From: Bifidobacterium asteroides DSM 20089
Lineage (GTDB): Bacteria > Actinomycetota > Actinomycetes > Actinomycetales > Bifidobacteriaceae
Assembly (NCBI RefSeq): GCF_002715865.1
Contig: NZ_CP017696.1
Span: 558,001 to 622,000 of the forward strand
Reading direction: 5' to 3'
DNA length: 64,000 bases
Shown piece after piece: positions 1-13,811 of this stretch. Both the position numbers and the translations under genes were made by a program. The stretch's first letter is position 1, and the number at the start of each line of letters is the position of its first letter. The notes beneath the pieces were generated by a model that ran no database searches, was not told the origin of the DNA, and saw only the letters and a program-made list of their open reading frames with translations.

Positions 1-2
1 GC

Positions 3-161
3 GGCGAGGACATCACCATGTCCATGCTCATTCAGAAGGAGGGCACAGGCATCCAGGCCAGGACGGGCTATGCCAGTGCTCTGTCGCTGATCGTCCTGGT
101 TGTGGTCGGAACCATGCTGGTCCTGCAGCAGATCATCCAGAAGCGGGGGGAGGACTCATGA
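3..161 (+). CDS. Sugar ABC transporter permease, C-terminal end (partial)
   Basis: Only the last 52 residues are in the window; the gene begins upstream. The reading frame ends in a hydrophobic helix (ALSLIVLVVVGTMLVLQQII) and a short charged tail, which is how MalF-type inner-membrane permeases of carbohydrate ABC importers usually end. Its stop codon overlaps the ATG of the next permease in an ATGA arrangement, so the two are translationally coupled. They are presumably the two membrane subunits of one importer. The family assignment rests mainly on this coupling and on the downstream partner. Confidence 0.8.
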   Translation, partial: GEDITMSMLIQKEGTGIQARTGYASALSLIVLVVVGTMLVLQQIIQKRGEDS

Positions 162-997
162 AAAGCGGTCACTCCAAAGTCACTGTTGGCAAGGTCATTC
201 AGTACCTTGTGCTTATATTGGTCTTCTTCCTGCTGGTGGGGCCCTTCGTCTGGGAGCTGTCGCTCTCCTTCAAGGGCAAGGGCGACAATGTCTATGCGGT
301 TCCGCCCTACATCATCCCGAAGACCCCCACTTGGAACAATTACATATCCGTCTTCAGACAGGTTCCGGTCTTCCGGTACATGCTGAACACGGTGATCGTC
401 GCCGTTCTTTCCATCGGTGGCAATGTCATCTTCTCGACTATGGCCGGATATGCGCTGGGTCGACTCAAGTGGCGCGGGCGCAACCTGCTCTTCACGATTT
501 TCATGGGCACCATGGTCATCCCCGTCGAGGGTGTGGTCATCTCCCAGTTCCTGATCGTCCGAAGCGTCGGTCTACAGAACACCCTCCTGGCCGTCGCCCT
601 GCCAGGCATGGTGGGCGCCGTCAATATTCTGCTGATGACCAATGCCTTCAAGGGCATTCCGGATGAGCTTGAGGAGGCGGCCGAGGTGGACGGCGCCAAT
701 CTTTGGCAGCGCTTCTACCGGATCTGTGTGCCTCAGGTCAAAGGCACCATGACCGTTGTCGGCATCTTCGCCTTCGTGGGCGCCTGGAATGATTTCCTCT
801 GGCCCCTTATCGTCATCTCCGACGAGTCAAACTACACGCTCACTCTGGGCATGAACCGGCTCAAGGGCATGTTCATTTCGGATCCCAGATTGATAGCAGC
901 GGGGGCCCTGGTCTCCCTGATACCGATCCTGGTCTTCTTCGCCTGCTTCCAACGCTACTTCTTCCGTGGTCTGGAACAGGGTGGCATCAAGGAATAG
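158..997 (+). CDS. Carbohydrate ABC transporter permease, MalG type
   Basis: This 279-residue inner-membrane protein is the second permease of a sugar ABC importer. It shows about six hydrophobic segments. The cytoplasmic EAA loop that docks the ATPase is near residues 170-190 (ELEEAAEVDGANLWQRFYRI followed by VPQVKG). Length and layout fit the MalG/AraQ family. The start overlaps the stop of the preceding permease, and the stop lies 7 bases before the following glycosidase start, so the three form one operon. No ATPase gene is visible here; such importers in actinobacteria often use a shared MsmK-type ATPase encoded elsewhere. The substrate cannot be read from the sequence, but the adjacent glycosidases suggest a beta-linked oligosaccharide. 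Confidence 0.93.
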   Translation: MKSGHSKVTVGKVIQYLVLILVFFLLVGPFVWELSLSFKGKGDNVYAVPPYIIPKTPTWNNYISVFRQVPVFRYMLNTVIVAVLSIGGNVIFSTMAGYALGRLKWRGRNLLFTIFMGTMVIPVEGVVISQFLIVRSVGLQNTLLAVALPGMVGAVNILLMTNAFKGIPDELEEAAEVDGANLWQRFYRICVPQVKGTMTVVGIFAFVGAWNDFLWPLIVISDESNYTLTLGMNRLKGMFISDPRLIAAGALVSLIPILVFFACFQRYFFRGLEQGGIKE

Positions 998-1004
998 CAT
1001 CATT

Positions 1005-2297
1005 ATGAAATTTGGAGTCAACTACACCCCCTCCCACAACTGGTTCTATTTCTGGCTGCATCCGGATTGGGATGCTGTCGCCAAAGACCTGGACGACATC
1101 GCCTCCCTTGGGCTGGATCATATCCGCATCTTCCCGCTGTGGACGCTGCTCCAGCCCAACAGGACCTGGATCAACTATGCCGCCCTGGACGACCTGAGGC
1201 ATATGGCCGCCCTGGCGGATGAACGAGGGTTGGATGTCTATTCGGATGTGATTCAAGGGCACATGTCCAGCTTTGACTTTGTGCCCTCCTGGCTGGTCTC
1301 ATGGCATGAAACCAACATGTTCACGGATTCGGACGCTGTCCAGGCGCAGGCCCGTCTGGTCGCTTCGGTCTATGAAGCCTTGGCGGATCTGCCGCATTTC
1401 CGCGGTCTGACCGTCGGGAACGAATGCAACCAGTTCACTGACCGTGTTCATCCGCGTCGAATGCCCTCCTCCTCCGAGGAGGCCGAAGACTGGCTGCTGC
1501 AGCTGTTGACCCCATTGAAGCAGAGGGCGGCCCAGGAGGGCCGCGTGCTTCTGCATTGCGAAAACGATGCGACCTGGTATCAGGATGGCCACTCTTTTCT
1601 TCCGCGATATGCGTCCAACATCGGAGACATGACCTGCATTCATTCCTGGGTTTTCAACGGCGCCGCCCAGGAGTGCGGTCCCTTGGCCGAGGAGAGCACG
1701 CGGCATGCCGAGTATCTGGTGGAGCTGTCGAAGGCCTTTGCCGGTCAGCCCCATCGGCAGGTCTGGCTGCAGGAGATCGGTGCCCCGCTCAATGTAATGG
1801 GCGCAGGGCAGGCTGCTGACTTTTGCAGGTCTTCAGTGGAGCATGCCCTCGATTGCAGCGATATGTTCGGCATCACCTGGTGGTGTTCGCATGACGTCGA
1901 CCTGCGATTCGGTGATTTTCCTCCCTTTGAGCATCATCTGGGTCTGTTCGACCAAGAGCAGCATCTCAAGCCCATAGGCAAGGCCTTCGCCCAGGCAGTG
2001 AAGGAGTACACCGGCAAGGAGGTCTCCCGGACCAGGTCAACGGCTCTTGTTGTGGATGTGGACGAGCATGATGATCCTTTGCTCAGATCCGCCTGTGCGC
2101 CCGGCGGTTCTATCTTCGAGAAGTGGATGGAACTCAGCCGCCAAGGTGCTAGGCCGGCCCTGGTCACATCCCTGCACGCGGCGGACAGCAGCTGGCTGCG
2201 GGACAGGGGGATCAGTGAGTGCATTGCCGTCAAACCTGTTGGTGGAAGCTCCTATAACGCTGTATCCGACCCCTCACTTCTGCAGAATAAGTCCTGA
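1005..2297 (+). CDS. Clan GH-A glycoside hydrolase (TIM barrel), substrate unknown
   Basis: This predicted cytoplasmic glycosidase has 430 residues and no signal peptide. The N-terminus MKFGVNYTPSHNWFYFW is a typical first strand of a GH5-like (beta/alpha)8 barrel. The general acid/base candidate is Glu140 in TVGNECNQF (the Asn-Glu pair of clan GH-A). The nucleophile candidate is Glu257 in VWLQEIG, with the aromatic ITWWCSHDVD segment after it. The ATG at 1005 is preferred over upstream in-frame codons because it matches the barrel start and follows the permease stop directly. The gene lies in one operon with the sugar permeases and next to a LacI regulator and lacZ, so it probably trims imported beta-glycosides. 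The exact family and linkage are not assignable by eye. Confidence 0.8.
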   Translation: MKFGVNYTPSHNWFYFWLHPDWDAVAKDLDDIASLGLDHIRIFPLWTLLQPNRTWINYAALDDLRHMAALADERGLDVYSDVIQGHMSSFDFVPSWLVSWHETNMFTDSDAVQAQARLVASVYEALADLPHFRGLTVGNECNQFTDRVHPRRMPSSSEEAEDWLLQLLTPLKQRAAQEGRVLLHCENDATWYQDGHSFLPRYASNIGDMTCIHSWVFNGAAQECGPLAEESTRHAEYLVELSKAFAGQPHRQVWLQEIGAPLNVMGAGQAADFCRSSVEHALDCSDMFGITWWCSHDVDLRFGDFPPFEHHLGLFDQEQHLKPIGKAFAQAVKEYTGKEVSRTRSTALVVDVDEHDDPLLRSACAPGGSIFEKWMELSRQGARPALVTSLHAADSSWLRDRGISECIAVKPVGGSSYNAVSDPSLLQNKS

Positions 2298-2443
2298 CCG
2301 CGGCATGTCCGGCTTCCGGATTCGGCTCCTGCCTTCGTCTGAGGTTGGCACGTGAGCGATAACAAGCTCCTTGGCCTCAGGAGAGGTTGTTGACCATGGT
2401 TTTGTGCTGATGAGGGTCTAAGTTAGGGTTAAAGGTCGATATT

Positions 2444-2451
2444 CGTATACG
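2444..2451. promoter_or_regulatory. Short palindrome upstream of lacI-type gene, possible operator
   Basis: The 209-base gap between the glycosidase and the LacI-family gene contains a perfect 8-base palindrome CGTATACG inside an otherwise AT-richer stretch. LacI-family regulators bind palindromes with a central CG or similar, often in their own promoter. Eight bases is short, so this is only a candidate. Confidence 0.25.
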
Positions 2452-2527
2452 CCCAAAGCGTGTGGCAGGCAGTCTGATTTGCTGAGTCGGCCGAGCCGGA
2501 TCACGGGTGTCGACGAGGATGGTTGAT

Positions 2528-7058
<4,531 letters not shown>

Positions 7059-7063
7059 CCCAG

Positions 7064-7091
7064 GCTGGCGGGGCCTTTCATCCCCGCCAGC
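7064..7091. terminator. Bidirectional terminator hairpin between lacZ and xylB
   Basis: The inverted repeat GCTGGCGGGG / CCCCGCCAGC has a 10-base stem and an 8-base loop. It sits between the convergent lacZ and xylB stops and overlaps the xylB stop. There is no long U tract, so termination may be shared by both strands or be partial. Confidence 0.55.
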
Positions 7092-8619
7092 GCAGGTACT
7101 GCCGGTAGACCTGCTCACAGGGGGCTCCCGTCAGCGTGGTCTCGATGTCCACCGGCCAGACGGGGGGCTCCTCTTCCCCGGTCAGAGCCCAGGCCGCCTG
7201 GCGGGCCGCACCAATGGCCACATATTCGTCCGGACGTGGTAGCTGCACATCCATGCCCAGTATTCCCGGGGCATAGGCTCTGACCGCTGAGGACTTGGCG
7301 CCGCCGCCGACCAGGAGGATCCTGGAGACTGTGGTGCCCAGCCGCTTCAGCAGCTCCAGACAGTCACGCTGGGAGCAGAGCAGACCCTCCACGAATGCCC
7401 TGGCCAGGTTGGTGCGGGTGGTATTGGCCAAGGTCAACCCCTCCAGCCTGGCGTGGGCGTCAGGGCGGTTGGGCGTGCGCTCGCCGTCGAAGTAGGGGAT
7501 CAGGGTGATGCCCTCGGCACCCGGCGAGGACTTCTCCGCCAGTTCGGCCAGACCGTCATAATCCGTTCCGAGAGCGGCCAGGCCCGCGTCCAGGATGCGT
7601 GATGCGTTGATGGTGCAGGCCAGGGGCAGCCAGTGGCCGGTCGCATCGGCGAATCCGGTCACCGAGGCGCTCATGTCATAGGCGGGGACCGGGCTGACCG
7701 CTGCAGCGACACCCGAGGTTCCCAGGGAGATGGAGACGTCGCCCACCTGCATGGCCAGGCCCAGAGCCGTCATGGCGTTGTCGCCACCGCCCGGTGCGAT
7801 GATGCAGCCGCCGGGCACATCCCGGCCGGCGATGCGGGGGTCGGCCTTGGCTCCGACCTGGTGGGGGCCAAGAACCTTAGGCAGAATCACACGCTCGGCC
7901 ATGCCGACGGGCAGGGCCATGGCCAGCAGGTCACGGCGATAGCAGTCGGCGGCTGGGTCGTAGTAGCCGGTGCCGGAGGCATCCGAGCGATCGGTGAAGA
8001 GATCCTCCAGTCCGGGTTCGGTCCCCGGGTCGGCTGCGGGGCCATGACCGGCGATGACCCAACTCAGCCAGTCGTGGGGGAGGCATATGGCTGCGATGGC
8101 TCTGGCATTATCCGGTTCCACCCGGCTGACCCAGGCCACCTTGGTGATGGTCAGCGAAGCCACAGGGGAGGATCCCACAGCCCGCACCCAGGCTTGTTTG
8201 CCGCGCATGGCCAGGTCCTGTTCCGGGTCCGGGTCCTTGTTTGTCCCGCCATTTTTCGCCTGAGCGCTTTCAGCCTCGCTGGTCTTGGACCTGGCAAGCC
8301 GGATGATGAGATCGTCGGCATCCGGAGCCGAACGCGTGTCGTTCCAGAGCAGGGCATCCCTGATCACCTGTCCCTGGTGGTCAAGCAATACCATGCCGTG
8401 CTGCTGGCCGCCCACGCTGATGGCAGAGACATCGTTCAGACCTCCCGCCTGGGCTGAAGCCTCCTGAAAGGCCTTCCACCAGGCCATGGGATCGACGCTG
8501 GTGCCTGCCGGATGTGGAGCCTTGCCAAAGCGAACCAGTCGACCGGTCCGGGCTTCGGTGACCCTCACCTTGCAGGACTGGGTCGATGTGTCCACTCCCG
8601 CCACCAGGATCTCATTCAT
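7078..8619 (-). CDS. xylB: Xylulokinase (FGGY family)
   Basis: This carbohydrate kinase of 513 residues phosphorylates D-xylulose to xylulose 5-phosphate, which feeds the bifidobacterial phosphoketolase pathway. The N-terminal phosphate-binding loop is GVDTSTQSCKV and the substrate loop is VGGQQHGMVLLD. The C-terminal ATP-binding signature is LLVGGGAKSSAVRAY. The start is set at 8619 because AAGGAGG lies 6 bases upstream; an in-frame extension upstream of that lacks family similarity. A variable, charged insert (about residues 110-145, rich in K, N and E) is unlike the core. The gene is divergent from a ROK regulator, the usual arrangement for xylose-type control. Confidence 0.9.
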   Translation of the reverse strand: MNEILVAGVDTSTQSCKVRVTEARTGRLVRFGKAPHPAGTSVDPMAWWKAFQEASAQAGGLNDVSAISVGGQQHGMVLLDHQGQVIRDALLWNDTRSAPDADDLIIRLARSKTSEAESAQAKNGGTNKDPDPEQDLAMRGKQAWVRAVGSSPVASLTITKVAWVSRVEPDNARAIAAICLPHDWLSWVIAGHGPAADPGTEPGLEDLFTDRSDASGTGYYDPAADCYRRDLLAMALPVGMAERVILPKVLGPHQVGAKADPRIAGRDVPGGCIIAPGGGDNAMTALGLAMQVGDVSISLGTSGVAAAVSPVPAYDMSASVTGFADATGHWLPLACTINASRILDAGLAALGTDYDGLAELAEKSSPGAEGITLIPYFDGERTPNRPDAHARLEGLTLANTTRTNLARAFVEGLLCSQRDCLELLKRLGTTVSRILLVGGGAKSSAVRAYAPGILGMDVQLPRPDEYVAIGAARQAAWALTGEEEPPVWPVDIETTLTGAPCEQVYRQYLRWRG

Positions 8620-8665
8620 GTCAGCCTCCTTGCTTTCTGGGCTCCGGTCTTTGGAGTACCCCATC

Positions 8666-8699
8666 ATAGTATCTCAATTATTAAATCGATAAACTAAAT
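8666..8699 (-). promoter_or_regulatory. Candidate xylB promoter with overlapping ROK operator
   Basis: On the minus strand a TTTATC hexamer and a TACTAT hexamer are 16 bases apart, about 45 bases before the xylB start. The spacer is an AT-rich, imperfectly palindromic stretch centred on ATCGAT, with TTAGTTT at one end. B. subtilis XylR-type ROK operators have TTAGTTT arms, so this may be the binding site of the divergent ROK protein. The AT-rich block stands out from the GC-rich surroundings. Confidence 0.45.
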
Positions 8700-8812
8700 G
8701 GCCTTGTTCCGGGTGCTCGCAATTGCTGACCCACCGTCGGACTCGAACGTAAGATGTTGAAGAGGCCCAGGATTCAGCGGGCCCATGTTCGTTCATGAAA
8801 GGTTGTTGAACC

Positions 8813-10048
8813 GTGACTGCCCTGCGCTCCATCAATCAGGATGATCTGAGGAACCACAACCTCTCGGTCATCATCGACACCATTCTGCGGTCGCCTACCT
8901 CGCTCAGCAGGGCGGATCTGGCCAAGGCCACAGGGCTGACCAAGGCCACCATGTCACTCCTGGCGGGCCTCCTGCTCAGGAATCGGGTGGTGCGCGAGGA
9001 GGAGCCCGAGACCTCCCAGAGCAGCCACGGCCGACCCAGCACCCCGCTGTCCATCGCACACGGACGCTGGGCCGGCCTGGGCCTGCAGATCAACACCGAT
9101 GGTTACGGCTGTCTGGCCGTGGATCTGGATGGGACCCTGATCGATTCGGCCTGGGTCAAGGACGACATGCACGAAGCGGAACCTGATCAGGTCTTCGCCA
9201 ACCTGGAGAAGCTGGCCAAGCCCATCGAACGCAAGCTCTCCCGTCGCCACTACCGTACAGTGGGTTCGGGCCTGGCCCTGCCCGGTCTGGTCGGCGGCGA
9301 CACCACCCTGCTTATGGCCCGCAATCTGGGATGGGAACGTCTGGATCTGCAGGACTTCCCCCTGGTTCGCCGTCTGGCTCCCAGAGTGGGCAACGAGGCG
9401 CGTCTGGCAGCCCTTGCGCAGATTCCCGGATACGCTGCCCAGCGTCCGGCTGGCGGACATGAGGGGACGCTTTCACCCACGGACTCCTTTATTTACATTT
9501 CAACTGACATCGGCATCGGCGGGGCTGTGGTGCGCCGCGGGGCCGTGGAGACCGGGGATCATGGGTTCGCTGGCGAATTGGGGCATGCCTCGGTGGACCT
9601 GAACGGGCCCACCTGTCGTTGCGGCCGTCGCGGATGCCTGGAGACCTACGCCGGGCGTCGGGCCCTGGTTGAGGCGGCTGATATCGCCACCGGAGCCGAG
9701 GCGGTCACGCCTCAGGCCATGGAGGAACTCTACCGGCGCTGGCAGCAGGGAGACGCCAAGGCGGTCGACGCCATCGACCGCGGACTCGATGCCATGATTT
9801 CGGTCATTGCCTCCGCCATCAACATTGTCGACGTGGATACGGTCATCCTGGGGGGATTCTGGTCGCACTTCGGGGGAAATCTGGCCCAGCGCCTGCAGGA
9901 TCGTCTCAATCAGCTGACCCTGGGCCGGGATGCCGTGGACATCCGTGTGCTCATCCCCACCCAGGCCGACTATCCGGCCCTGGAGGGAGCAGCGCTGGTG
10001 GGCCTGCGCCGTTTCATCGACAATCCGCTGGATTTCTTCGAGAACTGA
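8813..10048 (+). CDS. ROK-family transcriptional repressor (XylR/NagC type)
   Basis: This regulator has 411 residues. It has an N-terminal winged helix-turn-helix (SRADLAKATGLTKATMSLLA, about residues 43-62) and a sugar-kinase-like ROK domain. The zinc motif CRCGRRGCLE near residues 266-275 is intact, and the ROK signature GIGGAVVRRGAVETGDHGFA precedes it. The GTG start at 8813 follows GAAAGG at a normal distance. It is divergent from xylB and probably represses it, with xylose or a related sugar as inducer. The kinase-like domain may bind sugar without phosphorylating it. Confidence 0.9.
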   Translation: MTALRSINQDDLRNHNLSVIIDTILRSPTSLSRADLAKATGLTKATMSLLAGLLLRNRVVREEEPETSQSSHGRPSTPLSIAHGRWAGLGLQINTDGYGCLAVDLDGTLIDSAWVKDDMHEAEPDQVFANLEKLAKPIERKLSRRHYRTVGSGLALPGLVGGDTTLLMARNLGWERLDLQDFPLVRRLAPRVGNEARLAALAQIPGYAAQRPAGGHEGTLSPTDSFIYISTDIGIGGAVVRRGAVETGDHGFAGELGHASVDLNGPTCRCGRRGCLETYAGRRALVEAADIATGAEAVTPQAMEELYRRWQQGDAKAVDAIDRGLDAMISVIASAINIVDVDTVILGGFWSHFGGNLAQRLQDRLNQLTLGRDAVDIRVLIPTQADYPALEGAALVGLRRFIDNPLDFFEN

Positions 10049-10076
10049 TAGGTCGAGGACCGGGACGTCCAAGGGT

Positions 10077-10631
10077 TCAATGACCAGCCTGAGACTGGTC
10101 GGAATCGGCAGGCATCCGCCTGCCGTTGACCCTGAAGAGGGCGTGGGCGTCTCCGCCCTGCAGGCGTTTCAGATAGGTTCGGGCTCGGGCCATGCGTTCC
10201 ACAGTGGTCTGGGCCAGCGGGGCTGGGAGTTGATCGGGTTCGAACCAACCGACCGACAGGCTCTCCTCGTCACCCACAAAGGGGTCGGCATTGCCGTTGG
10301 GGTCGGGTTGGCAGATGAACAGATGATCCATGTACATGGTCCGGTCACCGTTGGCATAGGTGACCACCTCCCGGGAGGATGTGACCGCCGCCAGGTCGGT
10401 GACGATCACATCCACCCCGGTCTCCTCCTTGACCTCACGGACCACGGTGTCCGCCGGGTCCTCGCCGGGTTCGTTGATCCCGTAGACCAGGGCCCACTGG
10501 CCTGTGTCGGAGCGCCGGCCCAGCAGGACACGGCCCTGGTCGTCGCTGACGAAGGCCGTTACGCCGTTCAGCCAGAGCAGGTCATGGCCTATGGACCGGC
10601 GGAGTCTGAGTACGAAGTCAGGGGTTGGCAT
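10077..10631 (-). CDS. Nudix hydrolase
   Basis: This 184-residue protein has an intact Nudix box: GINEPGEDPADTVV followed directly by REVKEETG. It matches GX5EX7REUXEEXG, the Mg2+-binding catalytic helix that cleaves nucleoside diphosphates linked to another group. The substrate is not known; the fold resembles the MutT/ADP-ribose group. The gene starts one base after the Xaa-Pro aminopeptidase stop, so the two are an operon on the minus strand. Its 3' end faces the ROK gene. Confidence 0.9.
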   Translation of the reverse strand: MPTPDFVLRLRRSIGHDLLWLNGVTAFVSDDQGRVLLGRRSDTGQWALVYGINEPGEDPADTVVREVKEETGVDVIVTDLAAVTSSREVVTYANGDRTMYMDHLFICQPDPNGNADPFVGDEESLSVGWFEPDQLPAPLAQTTVERMARARTYLKRLQGGDAHALFRVNGRRMPADSDQSQAGH

Positions 10632-10632
10632 A

Positions 10633-12234
10633 TCAGTCCCGGTCCGGGTCGGCCAGCGCAGCCCGCTGGGCCATCCAGGCCTCCACCTCTTCCACGGTCT
10701 TGGGGATGCCTGCAGACAGCCACTGGGGTCCCTGCTCGGTCATGAGCACGTCGTCCTCCACGCGCACGCCGATGCCGCGGAACTCCGGGGGCACCAGCAG
10801 GTCGTTCTCCTTGAAGTAGAGTCCGGGCTCGATGGTGAAAATCATCCCTGGGGTGATCGGCGCGCCCTGATAGGACTCGTACCTGGCCTCCGCGCAGTCA
10901 TGTACGTCCAGACCCAGGTGGTGGGCGCAGCCGCAGGCGTGCCAGCGCCGATGCTGCTGGCCCTGGGGGGAGAGGGACTCCTCCACGCTGACCTTGAGGA
11001 TGCCCCACTCGTGCAAAGTTTCAGCCAACACACGCATGACGGCATGATGGATGTCCGAGTAGGTGGCGCCGGGCTTGGCGGCTTCGAAGCCGGCCTGCTG
11101 GGCCTTGAGCACAGTCTGGTAGATCCGCTTCTGCAATGGGCTGAAGGTGCCGCCTACAGGGAAGGTGCGGGTGATGTCGGCCGTGTAGAGGCTGTTGACC
11201 TCCACGCCTGCATCAATCAGGAGCAGGTCGCCTTTCCGGACCGTCCCGTCGTTGCGCATCCAGTGCAGAATGGGAGCGTGCTTGCCCGAGGCGATGATGG
11301 AACCGTAGCCCACATCGTTGCCTTTTTCCCGGGCGTTGGCATTGAAAACGCCTTCCAGCATCCGCTCGGAACGGGGCTTGCCCACCACCCGGGGCAGGTG
11401 GGTCAGAACCCGATCGAACCCGTCCTTGGTGGCGGCGATGGCCTTGCGCATCTCGCCCACCTCGTAGTCGTCCTTGATCATGCGGGCCTCGGAGGTGAAC
11501 TCCTCAAGCTTGTCGTCGGCCTCCTCATTACGGTCAGGGCCGCCGATGCCATTGGCCTTGCGGGCGGCCTCCACCTGGTTCAGGACCTCCTGGTCGGCGG
11601 TGCGGATTACCCGCATCCTGACCGCTCCCTGGTCCGGTCCCAGATCCTTGGCGATGGCATCGGGGAAGGATGCGATGTCCTTGGTGGGGATGCCGGTCAT
11701 GATGGCCAGCTCCCGCAACCCGGCCCGGGGACCTACCCAGTACTCCCCATACTGGGAGGACCGGTAGTAGTCACGGGTGGACTGATCGGCCCGTGGATGG
11801 ACGAAGAGCTCAGGGGTATGGGTCAGGCCCTGGGCGGCCTCCGGACTGTCGGGATCCACCGGGTCCAGGACCAGGATGGCCCCGGGTTCGTAGTCCTCGC
11901 CCAGGCCGGTGTAGTAGGCGAAGGTGGTATCTGGGCGGAAGGCGTAATCATTGTCGTTGTTTCGGGTCTTGTAGGAACCGGCGGGGATGACCAGGCGTTC
12001 GCCGGGGAAACGCCGGCCCAGTTCACGCAGACGGCGCTCGGTGTATTTGCTGGACTCCAGCGGCTCGATCTGGGGCTCCTGGGCCTGCCAGCCGGTGGTC
12101 ATGAACTTTTGGAAAGCGGCGGAGTTGGGGCGCAGGGTGCGGTTGTTCACCCGGTCTTGCATGTTCTGCTCATCCAGGTCCACATTCTTGGGATCGGTGT
12201 CTCCTTGTAGATGCTCCTGAGCGGATACGGTCAC
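10633..12234 (-). CDS. pepP: Xaa-Pro aminopeptidase
   Basis: This metallopeptidase of 533 residues (M24 family) removes an N-terminal residue next to proline, and recycles proline-rich peptides in the cytoplasm. The aminopeptidase-P N-terminal domain is followed by the pita-bread catalytic domain. The five metal ligands are recognisable: Asp in LLIDAG and ADITRTF (about 340-355), His in HHLGLDVHD (about 437), Glu in FTIEPGLYF (about 466) and Glu in RVEDDV (about 493). The GTG start at 12234 is supported by AAGGAGG 6 bases upstream; the longer frame is not homologous. It is the first gene of a pair with the Nudix hydrolase. Confidence 0.93.
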   Translation of the reverse strand: MTVSAQEHLQGDTDPKNVDLDEQNMQDRVNNRTLRPNSAAFQKFMTTGWQAQEPQIEPLESSKYTERRLRELGRRFPGERLVIPAGSYKTRNNDNDYAFRPDTTFAYYTGLGEDYEPGAILVLDPVDPDSPEAAQGLTHTPELFVHPRADQSTRDYYRSSQYGEYWVGPRAGLRELAIMTGIPTKDIASFPDAIAKDLGPDQGAVRMRVIRTADQEVLNQVEAARKANGIGGPDRNEEADDKLEEFTSEARMIKDDYEVGEMRKAIAATKDGFDRVLTHLPRVVGKPRSERMLEGVFNANAREKGNDVGYGSIIASGKHAPILHWMRNDGTVRKGDLLLIDAGVEVNSLYTADITRTFPVGGTFSPLQKRIYQTVLKAQQAGFEAAKPGATYSDIHHAVMRVLAETLHEWGILKVSVEESLSPQGQQHRRWHACGCAHHLGLDVHDCAEARYESYQGAPITPGMIFTIEPGLYFKENDLLVPPEFRGIGVRVEDDVLMTEQGPQWLSAGIPKTVEEVEAWMAQRAALADPDRD

Positions 12235-12389
12235 GTCCAGCCTCCTTGAAATTCCGGTTCTGACTATGTTGGTTCCATGGTAGTGCGTTCGGCCGATGTG
12301 ACAGTCGGCTGTTTCGGCCCTCAATCGGGGCCGATGGCGCATAGAATGGGCGGGAAGCATCCACAGCCAGCAGGAGGCGCAGGCAGAAT

Positions 12390-13811
12390 ATGTCATTCGA
12401 ACACCCCAACAGCAAGGGTCAGAATATTCGCGATGTCGAACGGGCCATCATGGCGCGTCCCGCCGAGCATGACAGCCCCAATCTGGACTTGGACAGGATG
12501 GGGATGATGCTGGACCTGCTGGGCCACCCTGAGCACAGCTTCCGGGTCATCCACGTCACCGGGACCAACGGCAAGGGGTCCACGGCGCGGATGGCCGAGG
12601 CCCTGGTGAGGGCCTATGGTCTACGCACCGGGCTCTACACCTCGCCCCACCTGGAGCGGATCAACGAGCGGATCACCATTGACGGCAAGGATCTTTCAGA
12701 CGAGGACTTCGTAGACATCTACCAGCAGATCGAGGATTTCATCGCCATGGTGGACGACCGCTTCGCCCAGCAGGGCAGGGCTCCCATGAGCTTCTTCGAG
12801 GTCCTGACCGCCATGGCCGTCTGGTCCTTCGCCGACGCCCCCGTGGACGTGGCCATCGTCGAGGTGGGGATGGGCGGCCGCTGGGACGCCACCAACGTCC
12901 TCGATGGTGACGCTTCCATCATCGGACCTGTGGACATGGATCACATGCAGTGGCTGGGGGATACGGTCGAACAGATAGCGGGGGAGAAGGCCGGAATCAT
13001 CAAGCCCAAGTCCACGGTCATCGTCGGCGCCCAGCCCCATGAGGATGCCGTCATGCCCATCATCGAGCAGACCGTGCGCGAGCAGGGCGCCCCCACACTG
13101 TTGAGGGACGGCAACGAGCTGGAGGTGGTCTCCCGCATGCCCGCAGTCGGCGGTCAGGTGGCCACCATGCGCACGCCCCAGGGGCTCTACAAGGATGTGC
13201 CCATTGACAAGTTCGGGGAGCATCAGGCCCACAACGCCCTGGCGGCCCTGGCGGCGGCCGAGACGGTCATCCCCGTCAACGGGGCCCTGGACCAGGATCT
13301 GGTGGCCGAGGCCTTGAGCCAGGTGCGCATCCCTGGACGGATCGAGCAGGTGCGTACCTCGCCCACCATCATCATCGACGGTGGGCACAATCTGAATGCG
13401 GCCCAGTCTCTGCGTGCGGCCATTGAGGAGAACTACGACTTCAAGCAGCTGGTAGGCGTGATCTCCATGATGGCCGACAAGCAGGTGGAGGACTATCTGG
13501 GCCTGCTGGAGCCCGTGCTGGACAGCGTCGTGGTCACCGAGAACTCCTGGAAGGGTCGGGTCATGCCGGCCGAGGATCTGGAGCGGGTGGCCGTCAGGGT
13601 CTTCGGGCCCGACAGGGTGGTCCGGCGCGACCGGATGCCTGACGCCATCCAGACGGCCGTCGACATGGTCGACAGCGAGGATCAGACCGGGGTGGGCTAC
13701 GGCCGAGGGGTGCTGATCTGCGGCAGCTTCGTCACCGCCGGCGACGCCCGCACCCTGCTGGCCGAGCGTCCCAACCCCGATCTGGCCAAACCTAAGGCGG
13801 AGCGCGCCTGA
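12390..13811 (+). CDS. folC: Folylpolyglutamate synthase / dihydrofolate synthase
   Basis: This Mur-ligase-family enzyme of 473 residues adds glutamate to folates, and possibly to dihydropteroate. The ATP loop VTGTNGKGST is near residue 56, the metal/substrate motif GMGGRWDATN near 160, and the C-terminal DGGHNLNAAQSL segment near 330. The ATG at 12390 lies about 10 bases after AGGAGGCG. Its TGA shares a base with the ATG of smc, so translation of the two is coupled. The C-terminal tail (PKAERA) is short and charged. Confidence 0.93.
   Translation: MSFEHPNSKGQNIRDVERAIMARPAEHDSPNLDLDRMGMMLDLLGHPEHSFRVIHVTGTNGKGSTARMAEALVRAYGLRTGLYTSPHLERINERITIDGKDLSDEDFVDIYQQIEDFIAMVDDRFAQQGRAPMSFFEVLTAMAVWSFADAPVDVAIVEVGMGGRWDATNVLDGDASIIGPVDMDHMQWLGDTVEQIAGEKAGIIKPKSTVIVGAQPHEDAVMPIIEQTVREQGAPTLLRDGNELEVVSRMPAVGGQVATMRTPQGLYKDVPIDKFGEHQAHNALAALAAAETVIPVNGALDQDLVAEALSQVRIPGRIEQVRTSPTIIIDGGHNLNAAQSLRAAIEENYDFKQLVGVISMMADKQVEDYLGLLEPVLDSVVVTENSWKGRVMPAEDLERVAVRVFGPDRVVRRDRMPDAIQTAVDMVDSEDQTGVGYGRGVLICGSFVTAGDARTLLAERPNPDLAKPKAERA

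Noticed and set aside
10504-12210. Plus-strand open frame of about 568 codons antisense to pepP
   Set aside because: Shadow of the real pepP frame; composition is Gly/Val/Leu/His-rich with no motif.
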